A DNA stretch of 64,000 nucleotides from an uncultured Shimia sp. (GCA_937897325.1 CALCOY010000082.1:1-64000); one strand, 5' to 3'; counted from the first letter of the stretch, positions 45,403 through 55,118 are shown. Program-made: numbers and translations. The notes: a model not told the origin generated them from the sequence alone.

Positions 45403-46365
45403 ATGAAAATCGGATTTGTTGGCCTTGGCAATGTAGGGGCCAAACTCGCGGGCAGCCTTTTGCGGAATGGTCATGACCTCATCGTCTGCGACCTTGATCC
45501 TGAACGGATGCAAAGTTTTGTGACGGCAGGTGCCAACGCTGCCGAAACGGGGGCTCAGCTTGCTGCCCTTTGCGATGTGATCATCACTTGTCTGCCCAGT
45601 CCCGCAGCCTCAGCGGCCGTTCTAGAGCGCGACGATGGCGTGCTTTCTGCCTTACGGCCCGGCGCGATCTGGGTCGAGATGTCGACAACGGATGCCAACG
45701 AGGTCAAACGCCTCGGCACTCGAGTCACGGATCACGGCGGCACGGCACTTGACTGTCCTGTTTCGGGCGGATGCCACAGGGCCGCGACGGGAAACATAGC
45801 GATCTTCGCCGGTGGGGACCGTGACACCTTTGATCGCGCCATGCCATTTCTCAAGAATCTGGGGCGGCGCGTATTGCACACGGGCCCACTCGGTTCGGCC
45901 TCAGAACTCAAAGTCATGACAAACTACCTGGCGACGGCCAACTTGCTGACGGTCTGCGAAGCGCTCGTGACGATGAAAGCGGCGGGCCACGACATGGCGA
46001 CCACATTTGAGGCGATCAAGGTTTCCTCAGGCACCTCATTTGTTCATGAAACCGAAAGTCAGTTGATCCTGAATGGGTCTCGTGACGTGAATTTCACCAT
46101 GGATCTGGTCCTGAAAGACATAGGTCTGTTCCAGAAGCTGGCGGATGATCATGACGTCCCGCTTGAGCTTTCACCAGAATTCATTCGCATCATGCGCGAC
46201 GGGCAGGCTCGTTTCGGCACGCGCGCGCAATCGGACCGGATCATTGAACGATTAGAACAGGCGACCGGGCTCTCCGTGCTGGCAGATGGCTTTCCGGCGG
46301 AGCTTGTCGATAATGAGCCGGAGGCAGAAGGCTACGAAGTCAAACCCCTGAACCAGAACACGTAA
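45403..46365 (+). CDS. 3-hydroxyisobutyrate dehydrogenase-family NAD(P)-dependent oxidoreductase
   Basis: A 320-residue beta-hydroxyacid dehydrogenase. The Rossmann start is MKIGFVGLGNVGAKLAGSLLRNGHDLIVCDLDP, then LDCPVSGGCHRAATGNIAIFAGGD (substrate loop), GPLGSASELKVMTNYLATANL with the catalytic Lys, and a helical C-terminal domain. The exact acid is unknown (tartronate semialdehyde, 3-hydroxyisobutyrate and sulfolactaldehyde reductases share the fold). The ATG at 45403 is the family start. Ends in a hairpin facing pntB. Confidence 0.9.
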   Translation: MKIGFVGLGNVGAKLAGSLLRNGHDLIVCDLDPERMQSFVTAGANAAETGAQLAALCDVIITCLPSPAASAAVLERDDGVLSALRPGAIWVEMSTTDANEVKRLGTRVTDHGGTALDCPVSGGCHRAATGNIAIFAGGDRDTFDRAMPFLKNLGRRVLHTGPLGSASELKVMTNYLATANLLTVCEALVTMKAAGHDMATTFEAIKVSSGTSFVHETESQLILNGSRDVNFTMDLVLKDIGLFQKLADDHDVPLELSPEFIRIMRDGQARFGTRAQSDRIIERLEQATGLSVLADGFPAELVDNEPEAEGYEVKPLNQNT

Positions 46366-46391
46366 AGCGGGCCTAAGAGCCGCTTTACGTG
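46359..46391 (+). terminator. Bidirectional hairpin between convergent dehydrogenase and pntB
   Basis: A perfect 12-bp stem CACGTAAAGCGG/CCGCTTTACGTG with a 9-base loop, starting within the TAA of the left gene and ending 22 bases before the pntB stop. Placed between converging genes it can serve both. It has no long T-run. Both arms read GTAAAGCGG from outside, reminiscent of the GTAA-footed REP family, so it may be a modified REP. Confidence 0.65.
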
Positions 46392-46413
46392 AAATACAAA
46401 GCCCGCCTCCAGG

Positions 46414-47910
46414 TCAATCGATCATCGGCAATAGCTTGTCGATGGATTGCTTGGCATCGCCATAGAACATCCGCGTATTCTCTTTGAAGAAAAGCGGGTT
46501 CTCGATCCCCGAATAGCCTGTTCCCTGTCCGCGCTTCGACACAAAGACCTGTTTGGATTTCCAGCATTCCAGAACCGGCATCCCTGCAATAGGGCTGTTC
46601 GGGTCGTCTTGTGCCGCCGGGTTCACGATGTCGTTTGAACCGATCACGATGGCCACATCCGTCTCGGGGAAGTCGTCATTGATCTCATCCATCTCAAGCA
46701 CGATGTCGTATGGCACCTTCGCCTCGGCCAGAAGCACATTCATATGGCCGGGCAGACGCCCTGCAACAGGGTGGATGGCGAAACGAACTTCCTTACCCGC
46801 CGCACGCAGCTTGCGCGTCAACTCCGCCACGCCCTGCTGGGCCTGGGCCACCGCCATGCCATAACCAGGGATAATCACCACGCTGTCCGCCTCATTGAGG
46901 GCGGTTGCAACGCCGTCCGCCTCGATCGCGACCTGTTCGCCCTCAACAGCCATCTGTTCACCAGCAGCACCGCCAAATCCGCCAAGGATCACGCTGACAA
47001 ACGAGCGGTTCATCGCCTTGCACATGATGTAAGACAGGATCGCACCAGACGAACCCACCAGCGCGCCGACAACGATCAGAAGATCATTGCCCAGGCTGAA
47101 ACCGATCGCCGCAGCCGCCCAGCCCGAATAGCTGTTCAGCATGGAAACGACGACTGGCATGTCCGCCCCGCCGATGCCCATGATCAGATGCCAGCCAATG
47201 AACAGCGCCAGCGCCGTCAACAGCACGAGGGTCAGCAAACCGCCACCGTTGAAGTAGATGATCGCCAGAACCAGCGAGGCCGCCGCCGCCGCCGCGTTCA
47301 ACATGTGTCCGCCAGACAGCTGCGTGGCTGCGGAATCCACCTTGCCCGACAATTTGCCCCAGGCCACGTAAGAGCCCGTAAAGGTCACCGCACCGATCCA
47401 GATGCCAAGAACCAATTCGACCCGTAGAATCGTGATCTCAACCGCTGTTTTCTTGGCAATAAGCTGACCGAAGGCCGAAAGCGGTTCGGTCACCGATTTA
47501 TCGAGCGTTTGCACCCATTCGCCGTCCACAAGCGCGCCGCCGAGAGCCGCACCATTTTCTGCCAAGTGGTTGGCCACATAGCTGATCATGATGTCGGCAT
47601 TAAAGCCCACAATGACCGCCGCAAGGCCAACAAGGGCGTGCATACCCGCGACAAGCTCGGGCATCTGGGTCATCTCGACCTTCGTTGCCAGTTGATAACC
47701 GACGGCTGCGCCACCGGCGATAAGCACAAGCGACAAAAGCCAAAGCCCCTGCCCGGGTCCGATCAGCGTTGCGACCACCGCAATCGCCATACCCACGATA
47801 CCATACCAAACAGCGCGCTTGGCGCTTTCCTGCCCCGACAATCCGCCCAAAGACAGGATGAAGAGAACAGCCGCGACGACATAGGCCGCTGTAGTAAATC
47901 CGAATTCCAT
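46414..47910 (-). CDS. pntB: NAD(P) transhydrogenase beta subunit
   Basis: A 498-residue membrane subunit of proton-pumping transhydrogenase, which makes NADPH from NADH using the proton gradient. About nine helices ([22 protein letters not shown] first) precede the NADP-binding domain III with [18 protein letters not shown] (fingerprint), [29 protein letters not shown] and [16 protein letters not shown]. It lies 15 bases after pntA. It is about 35 residues longer than the E. coli protein, through an insert around residues 120-150 ([20 protein letters not shown]). Confidence 0.95.
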   Translation of the reverse strand: MEFGFTTAAYVVAAVLFILSLGGLSGQESAKRAVWYGIVGMAIAVVATLIGPGQGLWLLSLVLIAGGAAVGYQLATKVEMTQMPELVAGMHALVGLAAVIVGFNADIMISYVANHLAENGAALGGALVDGEWVQTLDKSVTEPLSAFGQLIAKKTAVEITILRVELVLGIWIGAVTFTGSYVAWGKLSGKVDSAATQLSGGHMLNAAAAAASLVLAIIYFNGGGLLTLVLLTALALFIGWHLIMGIGGADMPVVVSMLNSYSGWAAAAIGFSLGNDLLIVVGALVGSSGAILSYIMCKAMNRSFVSVILGGFGGAAGEQMAVEGEQVAIEADGVATALNEADSVVIIPGYGMAVAQAQQGVAELTRKLRAAGKEVRFAIHPVAGRLPGHMNVLLAEAKVPYDIVLEMDEINDDFPETDVAIVIGSNDIVNPAAQDDPNSPIAGMPVLECWKSKQVFVSKRGQGTGYSGIENPLFFKENTRMFYGDAKQSIDKLLPMID

Positions 47911-47925
47911 TGTTCCTGCCCCTCT

Positions 47926-49500
47926 TTACGACTTCTGGAACATGGCGAGCATGCGCCGCGTCACTAGGAAACCGCCGAATATATTGATCGCCGCCATGAA
48001 GACCGCAAAGACCGACAGGAACGTGATCACCCCTGAATTCGACCCGATCTGCATCAGCGCGCCGAGGATGATAATCGAGGAGATCGCGTTTGTTACGGCC
48101 ATCAGAGGCGTGTGCAGGCTGTGGCTGACATTCCAGATCACCTGGAAGCCGATAAAGACCGACAGAACGAAGACGATAAAATGCTGCATGAAGCTCGCCG
48201 GTGTATAGAGGCCCGCGAGCAGGATCAGCCCACCCCCGACAGCGATCATGCCCACCTGATTGCGCGTTTGCAGCTTGAAATCAGCCAGTTCCTTGGCCTT
48301 TTTCTCTTCTGCCGTCAGCTCTTTGGGCGCCTCTTTCTTGGGCGCCGCGGCAATGGCTGCGACCTTGGGCGGTGGCGGTGGGAAAGTCACCTCTTGCGCG
48401 TGTGTAACAGTTGCCCCGCGGATGACGTCATCTTCCATGTTGTGGTTGATGGCACCGTCCTTTTCCGGCGTCAGATCCGTCAACATATGCCGGATATTCG
48501 TTGCATAAAGAGTCGAGGATTGTGTGGCCATCCGGCTGGGGAAATCCGTGTACCCCACGATCGTCACGCCGTTGTCGCTGACGATTTTCTGATCCATGAT
48601 CGTAAGTTCGCAGTTTCCGCCACGTTCCGCTGCAAGATCCACGATGACAGAGCCGGGCTTCATCATCTCGACCATATCCTTGGTCCAGAGCACCGGCGCG
48701 TCCCGGTTGGGGATCAGGGCGGTACAGATGACGATGTCGATGTCGGGTGCCATTTCGCGGAACTTCTCAAGCTGCTTGGCCTGAAATTCAGGGCTTGAGG
48801 GCGCGGCATAACCGCCGGTTGCGGAGGAGTCCTGACTGCTTTCCTCAAAGTCGAGGAAAACGAACTCCGCCCCCATGGATTCAATCTGTTCCGACACTTC
48901 CGGACGTACGTCGAATGCGTAAGTGATGGCGCCAAGGGATGTGGACGTCCCGATGGCCGCCAGACCCGCGACACCAGCCCCGATGACCAGCACTTTCGCG
49001 GGCGGTACTTTGCCGGCCGCCGTGACCTGACCGGTGAAGAAACGGCCAAAGTTGTTGCCAGCCTCGATCACCGCACGATAGCCCGCAATATTTGCCATGG
49101 AAGACAGCGCGTCCATCTTCTGCGCGCGGCTGATCCGGGGCACCATGTCCATCGCAATGACGGTCGAGCCCGCCTTGGCCGCCTTCTCCATCAGCGCCTC
49201 GTTGGCGGCAGGATAGAACAATGAGATCAGCGTCTTGCCGTTTTCGAGTCGTTTGGCCTCCGCATCGCTGGGGGGGCGGACCTTTGCGACAACATCGGCA
49301 GCCTTCCAAAGCGCCGCGGCGGTTTTCACCACCTCCACGTCCGCTTCCTTGTAGGCTTTATCGGTAAAGCCAGCCGAAAGGCCAGCGCCCGCTTCGATCA
49401 TGCAATGGTGGCCCAGTTTTTGCAGTTGACGCGCACTGTCCGGCGTCATCGCCACACGGGCTTCGCCCTCAAATGTCTCTTTAGGTGTTCCGATCTTCAC
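47926..49500 (-). CDS. pntA: NAD(P) transhydrogenase alpha subunit
   Basis: A 524-residue subunit with the NAD(H)-binding domain I ([44 protein letters not shown], the mobile-loop region near [20 protein letters not shown]) joined by a charged Lys/Pro-rich linker to four C-terminal helices ([56 protein letters not shown]). It is the undivided form seen in E. coli, unlike the split pntAA/pntAB of Rhodospirillum. First gene of the pntAB operon. Confidence 0.95.
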   Translation of the reverse strand: MKIGTPKETFEGEARVAMTPDSARQLQKLGHHCMIEAGAGLSAGFTDKAYKEADVEVVKTAAALWKAADVVAKVRPPSDAEAKRLENGKTLISLFYPAANEALMEKAAKAGSTVIAMDMVPRISRAQKMDALSSMANIAGYRAVIEAGNNFGRFFTGQVTAAGKVPPAKVLVIGAGVAGLAAIGTSTSLGAITYAFDVRPEVSEQIESMGAEFVFLDFEESSQDSSATGGYAAPSSPEFQAKQLEKFREMAPDIDIVICTALIPNRDAPVLWTKDMVEMMKPGSVIVDLAAERGGNCELTIMDQKIVSDNGVTIVGYTDFPSRMATQSSTLYATNIRHMLTDLTPEKDGAINHNMEDDVIRGATVTHAQEVTFPPPPPKVAAIAAAPKKEAPKELTAEEKKAKELADFKLQTRNQVGMIAVGGGLILLAGLYTPASFMQHFIVFVLSVFIGFQVIWNVSHSLHTPLMAVTNAISSIIILGALMQIGSNSGVITFLSVFAVFMAAINIFGGFLVTRRMLAMFQKS

Positions 49501-49625
49501 CGGCAGGATCCCCCGTTCTTGTCCAACCCCGCAAGATGGGTTGTCTGTCGGTCATGTCCACTATCGTTGCGGTGCAGCAAATACAAGCACGACCCCCACG
49601 TCACGCACGTAACGATCCGAAAGAA

Positions 49626-50078
49626 TCAAAGCCAACGGCGCACTTTTTGTTCGTACCGTGCATATTCCAAACGAAACGTCCGGCGCATCCGGTCTTCTTC
49701 GGGCAGAATGAAGCGCTTTTCGATCCACCAGACGAAGATTGGAACAAGGACAAAGGAAAGAACGGCGTCGAAGCGCAGGATAAACCCCAAAAGTAAAAGC
49801 GCATCGGCCAGATAGATCGGATTGCGGCTTCTCGCGTAGACCCCAGATTGAATGATCCGCTCGGGCGTTTGATGCGGCATTATTGTCGTGCGATGCTTTC
49901 GGAAAGCCAAGGCGGACGTAAGGATCAACACAAGTCCACCGCCGATCAAAAGGCCGGAAAGAAGATCGGCTACAGGATGTTCGACGCTCAGCCCCAGCGG
50001 TAATACGCGCGATTGAGCCCATGCTGCGGCGATGAACAGGATGAGCCAGACAGGTGGAGTATCGATGAGGTCGCGCAT
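49626..50078 (-). CDS. Isoprenylcysteine carboxyl methyltransferase (ICMT/PEMT)-like membrane protein
   Basis: A 150-residue integral membrane methyltransferase-like protein. Helices at about 7-25, 35-55 and 95-120 flank the conserved C-terminal signature: SGVYARSRNPIYLADALLLLG, FVWWIEKRFILPEEDRMRRTFRLEYARYEQKVRRWL, which binds S-adenosylmethionine in the ICMT family. The true acceptor in bacteria is unknown. The ATG at 50078 has GGAGAG upstream; longer frames overlap the divergent SDR promoter. Confidence 0.87.
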   Translation of the reverse strand: MRDLIDTPPVWLILFIAAAWAQSRVLPLGLSVEHPVADLLSGLLIGGGLVLILTSALAFRKHRTTIMPHQTPERIIQSGVYARSRNPIYLADALLLLGFILRFDAVLSFVLVPIFVWWIEKRFILPEEDRMRRTFRLEYARYEQKVRRWL

Positions 50079-50215
50079 GGCTCTCCGCCCGCTGGATCTG
50101 CGGCAGTCTATAAGGACCAGCGCGAAAATGACCAGCAATCTCATATGTGACCCTGGGTGCCTCTTGCAACCCTCCGCAGTGCCGATCACGGTCAAAGCAG
50201 ACAAGGGAGGAAAAC

Positions 50216-50968
50216 ATGGATCTGAAGGGCAAACACGCATTCGTCACCGGGGGCGGCACGGGCATCGGGCTTGCCATAGCTGAGATGCTAGCCGAAAGTG
50301 GCTGCGCGGTGACGATTACAGGACGCCGTCAAGAAGTTCTGAACGAAGTTGCGAGACAGGGCATAACGGGCGTCGCGATGGATGTGCGGGACGAAGCCGA
50401 TCAGGTGGCGAAGATCGCGCAAGCCGTCGACGCAAGAGGACCGGTGCAGATCTGCGTGGCGAATGCAGGCATCGCAGAGGGCAAGACGATCCCAAAGACA
50501 GATATGGACTTCTGGCGCAATATCATGGCCACCAATCTCGACGGTGCTTTTGTCACTTTGCGTGAATGTTTCAAGTCCATGAATCAGACGGATTGGGGCC
50601 GTGTGATCACGGTTGCCTCAATCGCGGGTTTAAGGGGCCTGTCTGGAGCTGGGGCCTATTCGGCCTCAAAGCACGGGCTCATCGGTTTAACCCGGTCCAT
50701 GTCCGAGGAGAATATGGGTAAACCCTTCACATTCAATGCCATTTGTCCGGGCTATGTGGACACGCCGATCGTCGCGCGAAGCCAGAAGTCCATTTCGGAA
50801 CGCGCAGGCATCAGTTTAGAGGAGGCGCGTAAGATGATGATCAATTCCAACCGGCACCGCAGACTGGTCGAGGTTGAAGAAGTCGCAGCGGCTGCCGCAT
50901 GGCTCATCGGTCCCGGATCTGGCAGCATAAATGGGCAGTGCATAGAAATTGCCGGTGGCCAGACCTGA
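50216..50968 (+). CDS. Short-chain dehydrogenase/reductase
   Basis: A 250-residue classical SDR. Cofactor loop TGGGTGIG (about 11-18), VANAG (NNAG equivalent), Ser in VASIAGL, catalytic YSASK (Tyr about 151, Lys 155) and CPGYVDTPI. It resembles the 3-hydroxybutyrate-dehydrogenase/acetoacetyl-CoA-reductase branch. GGGAGG lies 5 bases before the ATG. The stop is followed at once by a REP pair. Substrate unknown. Confidence 0.9.
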   Translation: MDLKGKHAFVTGGGTGIGLAIAEMLAESGCAVTITGRRQEVLNEVARQGITGVAMDVRDEADQVAKIAQAVDARGPVQICVANAGIAEGKTIPKTDMDFWRNIMATNLDGAFVTLRECFKSMNQTDWGRVITVASIAGLRGLSGAGAYSASKHGLIGLTRSMSEENMGKPFTFNAICPGYVDTPIVARSQKSISERAGISLEEARKMMINSNRHRRLVEVEEVAAAAAWLIGPGSGSINGQCIEIAGGQT

Positions 50969-51054
50969 AGGTTAGGGCGGGCGACACGCCCGCCTTACTG
51001 GCACTGCTCCGTTATTAGTTCCCGGTAAGGCGGGCGTGTCGCCCGCCCTAACCT
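50969..51054 (+). repeat. Perfect 30-bp inverted REP pair (BIME-like)
   Basis: Positions 50969-50998 and 51025-51054 are perfect reverse complements over 30 bases, separated by 26. Each arm is itself a palindrome, GGCGGGCG-TGT-CGCCCGCC on the right copy, with GTAA at its foot facing the centre. It starts one base after the SDR stop and ends 32 bases before the RAYT start. The perfect identity suggests a recent or maintained duplication. Confidence 0.93.
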
Positions 51055-51086
51055 AGCTTTAACCGAGTCGGCGCGATCTCGAGATC

Positions 51087-51617
51087 ATGCCCAAATACAT
51101 TCGTACCCGCAAACCAGGTGGCACGTTCTTCTTCACAGTCAGACTGGCCGACCGCACCGCAACCACATTGACAGACCGCATTCATCACCTTCGTTCTGTG
51201 ACCCGGCAAACGCGTGATCGATATCCTTTCGAGATCGACGAAATCGTCATCCTGCCGTCCGTTCTTCACACAATCTGGACGCTGCCCGAAGGCGACGGAG
51301 ACTTTTCTATCCGCTGGCAAATGCTCAAGAGTCTCTTCTCACGCGGGATCCCGACAATGGGTGGTCCTATCCAACACGAGGGGCGGATGAGAGATAGCGG
51401 TATTTGGCAACCCCGTTTCTGGGAGCATTGCATCCACGATCTTCATGATCAAGCAGCGCATAGGCAAATGATTTTTCACGCGCCTGTTCAGGCGGGCTTC
51501 GTAAATCGTCCCCAGGACTGGCCGCATTCTTCCATACACCGCGCGATAGCACTTGGGACTTGGAAAGTCGATCAAAAGGTCGGATCGGCATATGCAACAA
51601 ACGCAATTGCATCGTAA
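51087..51617 (+). CDS. REP-associated tyrosine transposase (RAYT)-like protein with altered active site
   Basis: A 176-residue protein of the RAYT/TnpA-REP branch of Y1 transposases, single-strand nucleases thought to spread REP palindromes. Family segments are GGTFFFTVRLADR, RYPFEIDEIVILP, LHTIWTLPEGDGDFSIRWQMLKSLFSR, GIWQPRFWEHCIHD and VNRPQDWPHSSIHR. In relatives the metal site reads PDH-x-H and the later helix D-Y-I-H-Y-N-P; here these are PSVLH (residues 57-61) and QMIFHAP (127-133). Thus the first HUH His (to Val59) and the expected nucleophile Tyr (to Met128) are gone, although the frame is intact. Palindromes flank it on both sides. Confidence 0.85.
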   Translation: MPKYIRTRKPGGTFFFTVRLADRTATTLTDRIHHLRSVTRQTRDRYPFEIDEIVILPSVLHTIWTLPEGDGDFSIRWQMLKSLFSRGIPTMGGPIQHEGRMRDSGIWQPRFWEHCIHDLHDQAAHRQMIFHAPVQAGFVNRPQDWPHSSIHRAIALGTWKVDQKVGSAYATNAIAS

Positions 51618-51639
51618 GGCGGAGCTGGCTCCGCCTTAC
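51614..51639 (+). repeat. Palindrome overlapping the RAYT stop codon
   Basis: A perfect 12-bp stem GTAAGGCGGAGC/GCTCCGCCTTAC with loop TG. It keeps the GTAAGGCGG foot of the REP family but has a different tip, and includes the TAA of the RAYT gene. It lies 3 bases before the stop of the convergent amidotransferase gene and so may also act as its terminator. Confidence 0.85.
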
Positions 51640-51641
51640 CG

Positions 51642-52421
51642 TTAGGCACTGCGCAATATTGATCGGGCGCGCTTGCCTTCAGCCCAGTCACGCACGGCGG
51701 CCCCGAAGGCCTCAAACAACGGCCTCGAAACGGGATCGGCAGCTGCATTCCATTCAGGATGCCACTGCACCGACAACGTGAAGCCAGGTGCCGCTTCGAC
51801 ATACATCGCCTCTGCCGTGCCGTCCGGCGCCCAACCATCCACAACGATCCGTTCCCCTGCTGTCTTGATCCCCTGACCATGCAGCGTATTCGTCATCACG
51901 CTTTGCGCCCCCATCAACTGATGAAAGACGCCACCATCCGTGAACGCGACCTCGTGGCGCAGCGCGAACTTCTCCTCAAGCGTGCCATCCGGCGGCATCC
52001 TGTGGTTGTCTCGGCCCGGAAGTTCGCGGATTTCCGGATGTAGAGTGCCACCCATCGCCACATTGACCTCCTGAAAACCACGGCAGATCCCCAGAAAGGG
52101 TTGCCCGCGTTCCACGAGCGCCCGGATAAGCGGCAAAGTCAGCGCATCACGGTCGCGGTCAAACGCCCCATGCGCTTCGGTTTCAGGCTCGCCGTATTCA
52201 GCCGGATGCACATTGGGCCGCCCACCCGTGAAGACGAAGCCGGAACAGCTTTCCAGAAGATCATCAAGCGGGACATGGTTCGGCGTTGCAGGCACCAGAA
52301 GCGGCAGCCCACCGGCCACCTCAGCCACAGCGCTCGTGTTGATCAGACCGCCCCCATGCACCTCGTACTCATCGTTGATGACATGGAGATTGCTGATGAT
52401 ACCAATCACGGGGCGCGGCAT
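51642..52421 (-). CDS. Gamma-glutamyl-gamma-aminobutyrate hydrolase family protein (class I GATase fold)
   Basis: A 259-residue PuuD-like hydrolase (Peptidase C26). The nucleophile lies in FLGICRGFQEVNVAMGG, the oxyanion region in GFVFTGGRPNVHPAEYGE, and the His-Glu pair in LSVQWHPEWNA. PuuD releases GABA from gamma-Glu-GABA in putrescine breakdown; other Pu genes are absent here, so the substrate is uncertain. It is convergent with the RAYT gene. Confidence 0.9.
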   Translation of the reverse strand: MPRPVIGIISNLHVINDEYEVHGGGLINTSAVAEVAGGLPLLVPATPNHVPLDDLLESCSGFVFTGGRPNVHPAEYGEPETEAHGAFDRDRDALTLPLIRALVERGQPFLGICRGFQEVNVAMGGTLHPEIRELPGRDNHRMPPDGTLEEKFALRHEVAFTDGGVFHQLMGAQSVMTNTLHGQGIKTAGERIVVDGWAPDGTAEAMYVEAAPGFTLSVQWHPEWNAAADPVSRPLFEAFGAAVRDWAEGKRARSILRSA

Positions 52422-52532
52422 GCGATGACCTCCTGCATATTAGAATTGCTCAAAGATAGCGCTGCACCAACCTCAAGAGAAGAGCGCGGCGCGCGCAAGT
52501 CCATGTGCAGATCCGAAGGTCCGTTGATTTGC

Positions 52533-52955
52533 CTAGATTTCCGCCACAAAACCGGCTGCTTCTATTCCCGCAACGGCGGCAATGGCATCATGGTCTGAAA
52601 CGTCACCCGTCACGCCTACGGCCCCGATCACATTGGCCTTCTTGTCGCGCACCAAAACACCACCCGGCACCGGAACGACCTGGCCGCCATAGGCTCCATT
52701 GACTGCCGCCATGAAATAGGCCTGCTGTTCGGCGCGCGCCATTTGCGCCGTGCCTGCCATGCCCAGCATGACCGACCCATAGGCTTTGCCATGCGCAATC
52801 GCGAAACGCCCAGGCGCGGACCCATCGGACCGCTCGAACGCCAGCACATGCCCACCGGGATCAAGAACAATGACCGAGAGTGGCTTCAGTTCCATCTCGG
52901 CACCTTTCTCAAGCGCCTTCTTGATGATTGTCCTCGCTTTGCGAATGGTGATCAT
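52533..52955 (-). CDS. GlcG/HbpS-family protein
   Basis: A 140-residue DUF336 (GlcG/HbpS) protein. Pattern: MITIRKARTIIKKALEKGAEM, LSVIVLDPGGHVLAFERSDGS, AIAHGKAYGSVMLGM, GQVVPVPGGVLVRDKKANVIGAVGVTGDVSDHDAIAAVAGI. GlcG in E. coli lies in the glycolate operon next to malate synthase G, as here (18-base gap), though its biochemical role is unclear. GGGGAGAGG precedes the ATG. Confidence 0.9.
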   Translation of the reverse strand: MITIRKARTIIKKALEKGAEMELKPLSVIVLDPGGHVLAFERSDGSAPGRFAIAHGKAYGSVMLGMAGTAQMARAEQQAYFMAAVNGAYGGQVVPVPGGVLVRDKKANVIGAVGVTGDVSDHDAIAAVAGIEAAGFVAEI

Positions 52956-52973
52956 AATCTGCCTCTCCCCTGC

Positions 52974-55118
52974 TCAGGCTGCTTTGCTTTTGTATTCCAG
53001 ACGCCGTGCATGCAGCACCGGTTCGGTATAGCCAGATGGCTGCACCCGCCCCTTCAGAACGAGATCGCAAGCTGCCTGAAAGGCAACTCCGTCAGTTCCG
53101 GGCGCCATCGCCATGTAAGCGCCATCACCGGCATTCTGCCGGTCGACAACCTGCGCCATTTTCTCCATAACAGCGCGCACCTGATCTTCGCTGATCACCC
53201 CATGGTGCAGCCAATTCGCCATCGCCTGAGCGCTAATGCGACAAGTCGCACGATCTTCCATCAGACCCACATCGTTGATGTCCGGCACTTTCGAACAGCC
53301 AACGCCCTGATCAATCCAGCGCACGACATAGCCAAGGATGCCCTGCGCGTTGTTCTCGATCTCGCGCGCAATCTCATCGTCCGAGAAGTTGCGCCCTGTC
53401 GCAACCGGGATGGTGAGCAAGTCCTCCAGCTTGCCGCGTGACCCTCCCGCAGCAAGCGCATCCTGCCGGGTAAGGACATCGACCTCATGGTAGTGCGTCG
53501 CGTGCAGTGTGGCAGCCGTCGGTGATGGCACCCAGGCACAAGTCGCACCGGATCGCGGGTGACCGATCTTTTGTTCCAGCATGTCCGCCATCCGGTCGGG
53601 CATCGCCCACATGCCTTTGCCGATCTGGGCCCTGCCCTTCAACCCGCAAGCCAGACCGACATCCACATTTCGATCCTCATATGACGCGATCCAAGCAGAG
53701 CCTTTCATCTCACCTTTGGGGATCATCGGCCCCGCCTCCATTGAGGTGTGGATCTCATCCCCCGTCCGGTCAAGGAAGCCGGTGTTGATGAACGCAACGC
53801 GGGACTTCGCGGCCCGAATGCACTCCTTTAGATTGACGCTCGTGCGGCGTTCCTCATCCATAATACCCAGCTTGACGGTGTTTTTCGGCAGGCCCAGAAC
53901 AGCTTCGACCCGGCCAAACATCTCGTCCGCAAAGGCCACCTCATCCGGTCCATGCATCTTGGGTTTTACCACATAGACTGAGCCGAGTAGCGAGTTGCGC
54001 GGACCTTCGGTTTTTTTAAGGTCATGCATCGCGATCAGCGTTGTGATCATCGCATCCATGAGACCTTCAAAGATCTCATCCCCGTTCTGATCCAGGATCG
54101 CGGGGTTTGTCATCAAGTGACCGACATTGCGCACCAGCATCAGCGACCGGCATTTGCGATCAAACGATGATCCGTCGGGGGCCGTATAGGTGAAGTCGTT
54201 ATACAATTCGCGTGTGAACGTATTGCCGTCCTTCGTAACCTCTTCGGTCAGATCGCCCTTCATGAGGCCAAGCCAGTTCGAATAAGCCAGCACCTTGTCT
54301 TCGGCGTCGACGCAGGCAACCGAGTCTTCGCAATCCATGATCGTCGAGAGTGCGGCTTCAAGATTGACTGCCGCTATGTTGGCGGGATCTTCCTTGCCAA
54401 TCTCATTCTCAGCATTCAGTAAGATCTCGATACCCAGGCCATTGTTTTCGAGCAGAATGCACGTCCAGCCGTCGACGAATGCATGGCCCAGGTACTGTGT
54501 TGGATCAAGCAGACCCGCAGGCAAGATCTGCAACATCTTGCCCGGCTTGATTTCAGTGACTTCTGTCCAGCTCGCCCCGTCAAGCGGCACAGCCTTGTCC
54601 AGAAAGCGCTTCGCCCAGGTGATCACACGTGCGCCGCGGGCAGGATCATATGGCCCCGGTTTCGCCGTATCACCAAGCGCATCCGTGCCATAGAGTGCAT
54701 CATAAAGGTTCCCCCACCGCGCATTGGCCGCATTGAGCGCAAAGCGTGCATTGGTGATTGGCACCACAAGTTGCGGGCCGGGTGTCTGCGCAATTTCGGG
54801 ATCTACATTCACCGTTTCTATCTCGAAATCCGGCCCTTCCGGCACCAGATAGCCGATCTCTTGGAGAAATGTGCGATAGGCAGAGGCATCGTGTGGCTGT
54901 TCGCGATGCGCCACGTGCCAGGCATCGATCTTGGCCTGGATCTCGGTGCGCTTTGCCAGGAAATCCCGGTTCTTGGGGCCGAGATCATGCACAATGGATG
55001 AGAACCCGCGCCAGAAATCGACGGCCGCAACACCTGTACCGGGTAAGGCCTTGTCTTCGATGAATTGCGCCATCGGCGCATCTATCTGAAGATCGCTTCG
55101 CACCACGCGGTCTGTCAT
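52974..55118 (-). CDS. glcB: Malate synthase G
   Basis: A 714-residue enzyme condensing glyoxylate with acetyl-CoA to malate. It has the isoform G length and motifs: [94 protein letters not shown] (catalytic Arg and Glu region) and [24 protein letters not shown]. The ATG at 55118 ([13 protein letters not shown]) is the family start. With the GlcG-like gene it serves glycolate/glyoxylate or acetate use. Confidence 0.96.
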   Translation of the reverse strand: MTDRVVRSDLQIDAPMAQFIEDKALPGTGVAAVDFWRGFSSIVHDLGPKNRDFLAKRTEIQAKIDAWHVAHREQPHDASAYRTFLQEIGYLVPEGPDFEIETVNVDPEIAQTPGPQLVVPITNARFALNAANARWGNLYDALYGTDALGDTAKPGPYDPARGARVITWAKRFLDKAVPLDGASWTEVTEIKPGKMLQILPAGLLDPTQYLGHAFVDGWTCILLENNGLGIEILLNAENEIGKEDPANIAAVNLEAALSTIMDCEDSVACVDAEDKVLAYSNWLGLMKGDLTEEVTKDGNTFTRELYNDFTYTAPDGSSFDRKCRSLMLVRNVGHLMTNPAILDQNGDEIFEGLMDAMITTLIAMHDLKKTEGPRNSLLGSVYVVKPKMHGPDEVAFADEMFGRVEAVLGLPKNTVKLGIMDEERRTSVNLKECIRAAKSRVAFINTGFLDRTGDEIHTSMEAGPMIPKGEMKGSAWIASYEDRNVDVGLACGLKGRAQIGKGMWAMPDRMADMLEQKIGHPRSGATCAWVPSPTAATLHATHYHEVDVLTRQDALAAGGSRGKLEDLLTIPVATGRNFSDDEIAREIENNAQGILGYVVRWIDQGVGCSKVPDINDVGLMEDRATCRISAQAMANWLHHGVISEDQVRAVMEKMAQVVDRQNAGDGAYMAMAPGTDGVAFQAACDLVLKGRVQPSGYTEPVLHARRLEYKSKAA

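Noticed and set aside
49561-50277. Alternative 238-codon minus-strand frame over the ICMT-like gene
   Set aside because: The ICMT signature lies in the other frame (49626-50078); this one crosses the SDR start and has no domain.
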